Shown here: positions 13,894-16,960 of the stretch, one piece after another
Layout of the letters: each line of letters begins with the position of its first letter
How positions within the stretch are numbered: the stretch's first letter is position 1
Origin: DSBG01 sp049975365
GTDB lineage: Bacteria; Desulfobacterota; Desulfomonilia; UBA1062
Length of the DNA: 16,960 bases
NCBI GenBank assembly: GCA_049975365.1
Contig: JBNGDS010000068.1
Location: forward strand, 1-16,960
Direction: 5' to 3'
Notes under the pieces: generated by a model
The model's input: the letters and a program-made list of their open reading frames with translations, nothing else
Told to the model about the DNA's origin: nothing
Databases searched by the model: none
Program-made: the position numbers and the translations under genes

Positions 13894-15139
13894 CGGCGTG
13901 TACATAATCGGTGTCGGGATGATCAAGTTCGGGAAATACCTGGACAGGAGTGTGAAGCAGCTCACAGGTGAAGCGCTGGAACATGTCCTGAAGGACTGCA
14001 ATCTCAAGCAAGATGACATCCAGGCCGCGTGGTTCTCGAATTCCGCGTGGGGAGGGTATGAATTTCAGCACTGCATCAGGGGCCAGGTGGCACTCTCTGC
14101 AAACGGCCTCCAGGGTCTGCCCATCACGAACGTGGAAAATGCGTGCGCCGGCGCCTCCACTGCCCTGCACAGTGCATGGATGTCCATCAAGGCAGGGGTG
14201 TATGACTGTGTACTCGCACTTGGTATAGAAAAGCTCTACAGCGATGACAGGGCCAAGGTCATGGAGGGATTCATTTCAGGCACGGACGTGGAGGTGACCA
14301 GGGCGCTCATCGCCGCATTCCAGGAGCAGGAAAGAAAGCGGAAAGAAGAGAAGGCACGGCTTCATGGTGAAGAACCTTCCAAGGATAAGAAGGGTGGACA
14401 CTCCGCCTTCATGGACTTCTATGCCATGGGTGCCCGCATCCACATGGAACGGTTCGGTACCACACAACGCCAGCTCGCCGTGATCGCGGCAAAGGCTCAC
14501 AACAACTCGACCCTGAATCCACTGGCACAGTATACATTCCCCATGACCGTGGAGGAGGTCATGGCAGACCGTGAGGTATCGTGGCCGCTCACGCGGGCCA
14601 TGTGTGCTCCCATCGGTGATGGCGCTGCAGCGGCCATCATCTGCAGTGAAGCCTATCTGAAAAAACAGGCGCTCTCCCGTGCAATACAAATCCGGGCATC
14701 CATCCTGATGTCAGGGAAGCGTGAGGGGGAGAACGATATCTGTGACAGGGCATCGAATGCTGCATACGATGCTGCCGGTGTTGGACCTGAGGATATCCAT
14801 GTTGCCGAAGTCCACGATGCGACATCCTTTGGGGAACTCTACCAGACCGAGCAGATGGGGTTCTGCGGGATCGGGGATGGAGGCCCATTCGCAGAGAGCG
14901 GTGCGACAGCCATTGGCGGCAAGATTCCCATCAATCCCAGCGGGGGTCTCATGGCACGGGGACACCCAGTGGGGGCTTCAGGTCTCGCGCAGATTTACGA
15001 GCTCGTCACCCAGCTGCGCGGAGAAGCCGGGAAACGGCAGGTTCAGGGGTGCTCTCTTGCTCTTGCTGAGAACGGAGGTGGATTCCTTGGAGTCGGTGAG
15101 GCCGCAATGGCGATCCATATCCTGGAGAAGACGAATTAA
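13886..15139 (+). CDS. SCP-x/archaeal-type thiolase
   Basis: 417 residues from the ATG at 13886. The thiolase nucleophile is C87 in VENACAGAS. H310 lies in VHDATSFGEL and H360 in GGLMARGHPVGASG. The C-terminal ENGGGFLGVGEAAMAIHIL replaces the CxGGG motif of classical thiolases, as in the SCP-x and archaeal group. In that group a Cys is often found in HDCF; here the motif reads HDAT. A charged, Lys/Glu-rich insertion sits around 145-185 (QEQERKRKEEKARLHG). The role should be thiolytic release of acetyl- or propionyl-CoA from a 3-ketoacyl-CoA, or a related retro-aldol cleavage as in Ltp2-type steroid enzymes. Ltp2 normally needs a DUF35 partner, not seen here. The family is firm; the exact reaction is less so. 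Confidence 0.9.
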   Translation: MGDGVYIIGVGMIKFGKYLDRSVKQLTGEALEHVLKDCNLKQDDIQAAWFSNSAWGGYEFQHCIRGQVALSANGLQGLPITNVENACAGASTALHSAWMSIKAGVYDCVLALGIEKLYSDDRAKVMEGFISGTDVEVTRALIAAFQEQERKRKEEKARLHGEEPSKDKKGGHSAFMDFYAMGARIHMERFGTTQRQLAVIAAKAHNNSTLNPLAQYTFPMTVEEVMADREVSWPLTRAMCAPIGDGAAAAIICSEAYLKKQALSRAIQIRASILMSGKREGENDICDRASNAAYDAAGVGPEDIHVAEVHDATSFGELYQTEQMGFCGIGDGGPFAESGATAIGGKIPINPSGGLMARGHPVGASGLAQIYELVTQLRGEAGKRQVQGCSLALAENGGGFLGVGEAAMAIHILEKTN

Positions 15140-15144
15140 TGGAT

Positions 15145-15150
15145 GGAGGG
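15145..15150 (+). promoter_or_regulatory. Ribosome binding site of the nitroreductase
   Basis: GGAGGG, 7 bases before the ATG at 15158. An upstream in-frame ATG at 15143 overlaps this motif and has no ribosome site of its own, so 15158 is preferred. Confidence 0.6.
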
Positions 15151-15157
15151 AGAAGGC

Positions 15158-15895
15158 ATGACGGAGAGAAAAGCAAAGAAAGAAGACAGGGGCGAACTCA
15201 TCAAGCAACTCAAAGAGGATTTTACTGAAACGGAAAAGGTGATCCTGAGGCGCAGGAGCGTCCGTATGTACAAGAAGGAGCAGGTTCCCGAGTTCATGGT
15301 CAAGCGGATCCTCGAGGCAGGCAGGTTCGCACCCTCTGGCGGCAACTGCCAACCATGGAAATTCATTGTCCTCAGAGACCAGAAAATCATCAACGAGATG
15401 ACCGATACCGTGATCCAGGTATGCAAGAAAGGCAGGGATTTCCTGGACTACAGCAGGCCCGGGATGGAGAAGATGGAGTCGATATCCAAGTTTATCATCC
15501 GCATCATGAAGAACGACCTCCACTGGGTTCCCTTCGGAGCCATGTCCATGATCGCTGACAAGAGGCTCGGCCTGTGGCACGGGGCACCGACCGTTATCCT
15601 CATCTTTTCCGATCAGCGAGGCGTGGGCAAACCAGAACTCGACTGCGGGATTGCCGGGGAGAACATGGTCATTGCGGCCCACAGCATGGGCCTTGGGACC
15701 TGCTGGGTCGGGTTCAGCAAACCATGCTTCGACTTCCCCCAGAAATGGGGGCATTACTTCGGGATCAGCTACCCCTTCAAGTTCGCTTCCAGTCTCGCGG
15801 TCGGATGGCCCGAGGGTAATCCCGATGGAATGGTTGTGCGGCAGACCCATGCCGTAGACTGGTACGAGAACGGCGTAAAGAAAGTTGTCTACTGA
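15158..15895 (+). CDS. Nitroreductase-family FMN oxidoreductase
   Basis: 245 residues from the ATG at 15158. The FMN-binding start of the nitroreductase fold is clear: RRRSVRMYKKEQVP, then ILEAGRFAPSGGNCQPWKFIVL. The second FMN region reads DCGIAGENMVIAAHSMGLGTCWVGF. A charged N-terminal extension of about 30 residues and a Cys pair (C in GLGTCWVG and KPCFDFP) are additional. Members of this family reduce quinones, nitro groups, enones or flavins with NAD(P)H or ferredoxin. A two-cluster ferredoxin gene starts 15 bases downstream, so the enzyme probably takes or gives electrons through that ferredoxin. Its role in an acyl-CoA operon could be reduction of an unsaturated intermediate or redox balancing. 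The family is firm; the reaction is unknown. Confidence 0.88.
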   Translation: MTERKAKKEDRGELIKQLKEDFTETEKVILRRRSVRMYKKEQVPEFMVKRILEAGRFAPSGGNCQPWKFIVLRDQKIINEMTDTVIQVCKKGRDFLDYSRPGMEKMESISKFIIRIMKNDLHWVPFGAMSMIADKRLGLWHGAPTVILIFSDQRGVGKPELDCGIAGENMVIAAHSMGLGTCWVGFSKPCFDFPQKWGHYFGISYPFKFASSLAVGWPEGNPDGMVVRQTHAVDWYENGVKKVVY

Positions 15896-15909
15896 ACGGG
15901 AGGAAAACC

Positions 15910-16230
15910 ATGGGATACATGACACTGAAAGAGCGATTCAGGGTGCCCACCTACAATGACCCCAATGAACTGAGCCTGGGAGAGGTGGAGTTTGACTACG
16001 CGACGTGTACGAAATGCGGCATGTGCATCAAGATCTGCCCTGCTGACAGCCTTGAACTGGACGATGAAAACAAACCCGTGTTGAGAAAGCACCCGTACAA
16101 CCAGTGTATCTTCTGCGGGTGCTGTTCAGCTGTATGTCCGGTGGATGCAATCATCATGAAGAAGCCGTTTACCTGCACCTACTTCTACAAAACCATAGAG
16201 CATGGGGAACCCAAGCCCCCGAGGTTATAG
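15910..16230 (+). CDS. 2x[4Fe-4S] ferredoxin
   Basis: A 106-residue electron carrier with two complete cluster motifs: C33, C36, C39 and C43 in CTKCGMCIKICP, and C66, C69, C72 and C76 in CIFCGCCSAVCP. An extra C71 and C89 are present, and a 30-residue N-terminal extension (RVPTYNDPNELSLGEVEFDY) precedes the first cluster. No signal peptide is present, so it is cytoplasmic. GGGAGG lies before the ATG. It starts 15 bases after the nitroreductase gene and ends 25 bases before the acyl-CoA synthetase gene. In context it likely links the nitroreductase to the cellular ferredoxin pool. Sequence evidence for the clusters is direct; the partner is inferred. Confidence 0.93.
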   Translation: MGYMTLKERFRVPTYNDPNELSLGEVEFDYATCTKCGMCIKICPADSLELDDENKPVLRKHPYNQCIFCGCCSAVCPVDAIIMKKPFTCTYFYKTIEHGEPKPPRL

Positions 16231-16255
16231 ACCAATCGCGTGAAAGGAGGCAGGA

Positions 16256-16960
16256 ATGATGGCAAAACCGCTTACATGGGCAACGGTTCTCGAAGAACAG
16301 GCAGAGAAGATTCCTGACAAGGAATTCCTCTATGTGATCTACCAGGATCGATACATCACCTACAAAGAGATGGAAACCAATGCAAACCGGATGGCCCACT
16401 ACTTCATGAAGCTCGGCGCCCAGCCTGGTGACGGTGTAGCTGTGCTCATGGGCAATTCGCCCCAGTTTCTCGATGTCTTCTTCGGCATGCAGAAAATCGG
16501 CATGTACATCAACACCGTGAACACGGCCTTGAGGGGAGACGGTCTCGCGTACATCATCGACAACAGCGACTGCAGATTCCTCGTCGTGGATTATGACCTG
16601 GTCGATCTGTTCATGAGCGTGAAGGAAAAGACGCCGCAGATACAAACAGTGATCGTCAATACCCTGGAAGCGCCGCAGGATTACACGGTTCCCGCGGGAA
16701 TGCTCGACCTGAAAGACGCCTACGAATCCCATCTCCCTGCAACGGTGCCCGAGGTGGATTTCGACGAGAACAGCATCATTATCCTCATGTACACCTCCGG
16801 CACTACGGGACTGCCCAAGGGGGTTGTCTCGCGATACAACAAGAACGTCGTTGAGAGGGTTCGCCCGTTTGCCACACTTCTGCTGAAACCCGATTCTGTG
16901 TATTTCACGGCTCTGCCCCTGTTCCATGGGAACGCCCTCTTCCTCACGACTACGCAGTCC
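16256..16960 (+). CDS. Acyl-CoA synthetase, AMP-forming (3' end off window)
   Basis: 235 residues are visible from a double ATG at 16256/16259. AAAGGAGG ends 5 bases before the first ATG and 8 before the second, so either may be used. The adenylate-forming P-loop is MYTSGTTGLPKG at about 178-189, and an aromatic/substrate-pocket motif PLFHGNALF follows at 221-229. The latter resembles FATP/FadD17-like and CaiC-like ligases rather than classical FadD. The enzyme activates a carboxylic acid to its CoA thioester through an acyl-AMP and should make the substrate of the dehydrogenases in the same operon. The C-terminal lid domain is outside the window. The substrate class cannot be decided from this part. 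Confidence 0.92.
   Translation, partial: MMAKPLTWATVLEEQAEKIPDKEFLYVIYQDRYITYKEMETNANRMAHYFMKLGAQPGDGVAVLMGNSPQFLDVFFGMQKIGMYINTVNTALRGDGLAYIIDNSDCRFLVVDYDLVDLFMSVKEKTPQIQTVIVNTLEAPQDYTVPAGMLDLKDAYESHLPATVPEVDFDENSIIILMYTSGTTGLPKGVVSRYNKNVVERVRPFATLLLKPDSVYFTALPLFHGNALFLTTTQS

Noticed and set aside
1..16960. CRISPR arrays, insertion sequences, phage or defence genes
   Set aside because: No direct-repeat array, transposase, integrase or defence-type protein was seen on reading both strands.

Overview
The window looks like a chromosomal segment of an anaerobic bacterium. Desulfobacterota (former Deltaproteobacteria) is my best guess. The grounds are a selenocysteine tRNA gene, an HDOD-type histidine kinase with a multi-PAS response regulator, and a TetR-controlled acyl-CoA catabolic operon carrying its own ferredoxin. 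No rRNA or other taxonomic marker is present, so this is inference.

Left part, minus strand (1-7518). A run of tightly packed genes reads leftward: a TonB-like protein (7518-7009), a small YjfB-like protein (6949-6755), surE (6578-5805), rnc (5815-5126), an Elp3-like radical SAM protein (5165-4122), an HDOD-histidine kinase (4125-1690) and a receiver/PAS response regulator (1687, running off the left edge). From surE to the response regulator the genes overlap or are separated by 2 bases. An RNA-processing and nucleotide-repair set is therefore probably co-translated with a two-component system.

Middle (7519-8722). A plus-strand selenocysteine tRNA gene (selC, 7706-7802) lies beside a minus-strand DUF2284 cysteine-rich protein. 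Next comes a 312-base divergent intergenic region. It holds a consensus-like sigma70 promoter whose start region is covered by a 45-base inverted repeat, the probable operator of the TetR regulator that follows. No selenoprotein gene could be identified in the window.

Right part, plus strand (8723-16960). tetR is followed by a catabolic operon: a large acyl-CoA dehydrogenase (ACAD) with its catalytic Glu, a second ACAD that has lost it, a short-chain dehydrogenase, a membrane-anchored protein of unknown function, an SCP-x-type thiolase, an FMN nitroreductase, a 2x[4Fe-4S] ferredoxin and an acyl-CoA synthetase cut by the right edge. Together they look like CoA activation, dehydrogenation by a probable hetero-oligomeric ACAD, hydroxyacyl oxidation and thiolytic cleavage, with a ferredoxin/flavin redox module. 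No enoyl-CoA hydratase is visible, and the substrate cannot be read from the sequence. The most interesting items are the catalytic/non-catalytic ACAD pair, the unknown 254-residue protein, a 27-codon bridging ORF before the thiolase, and the TetR operator.
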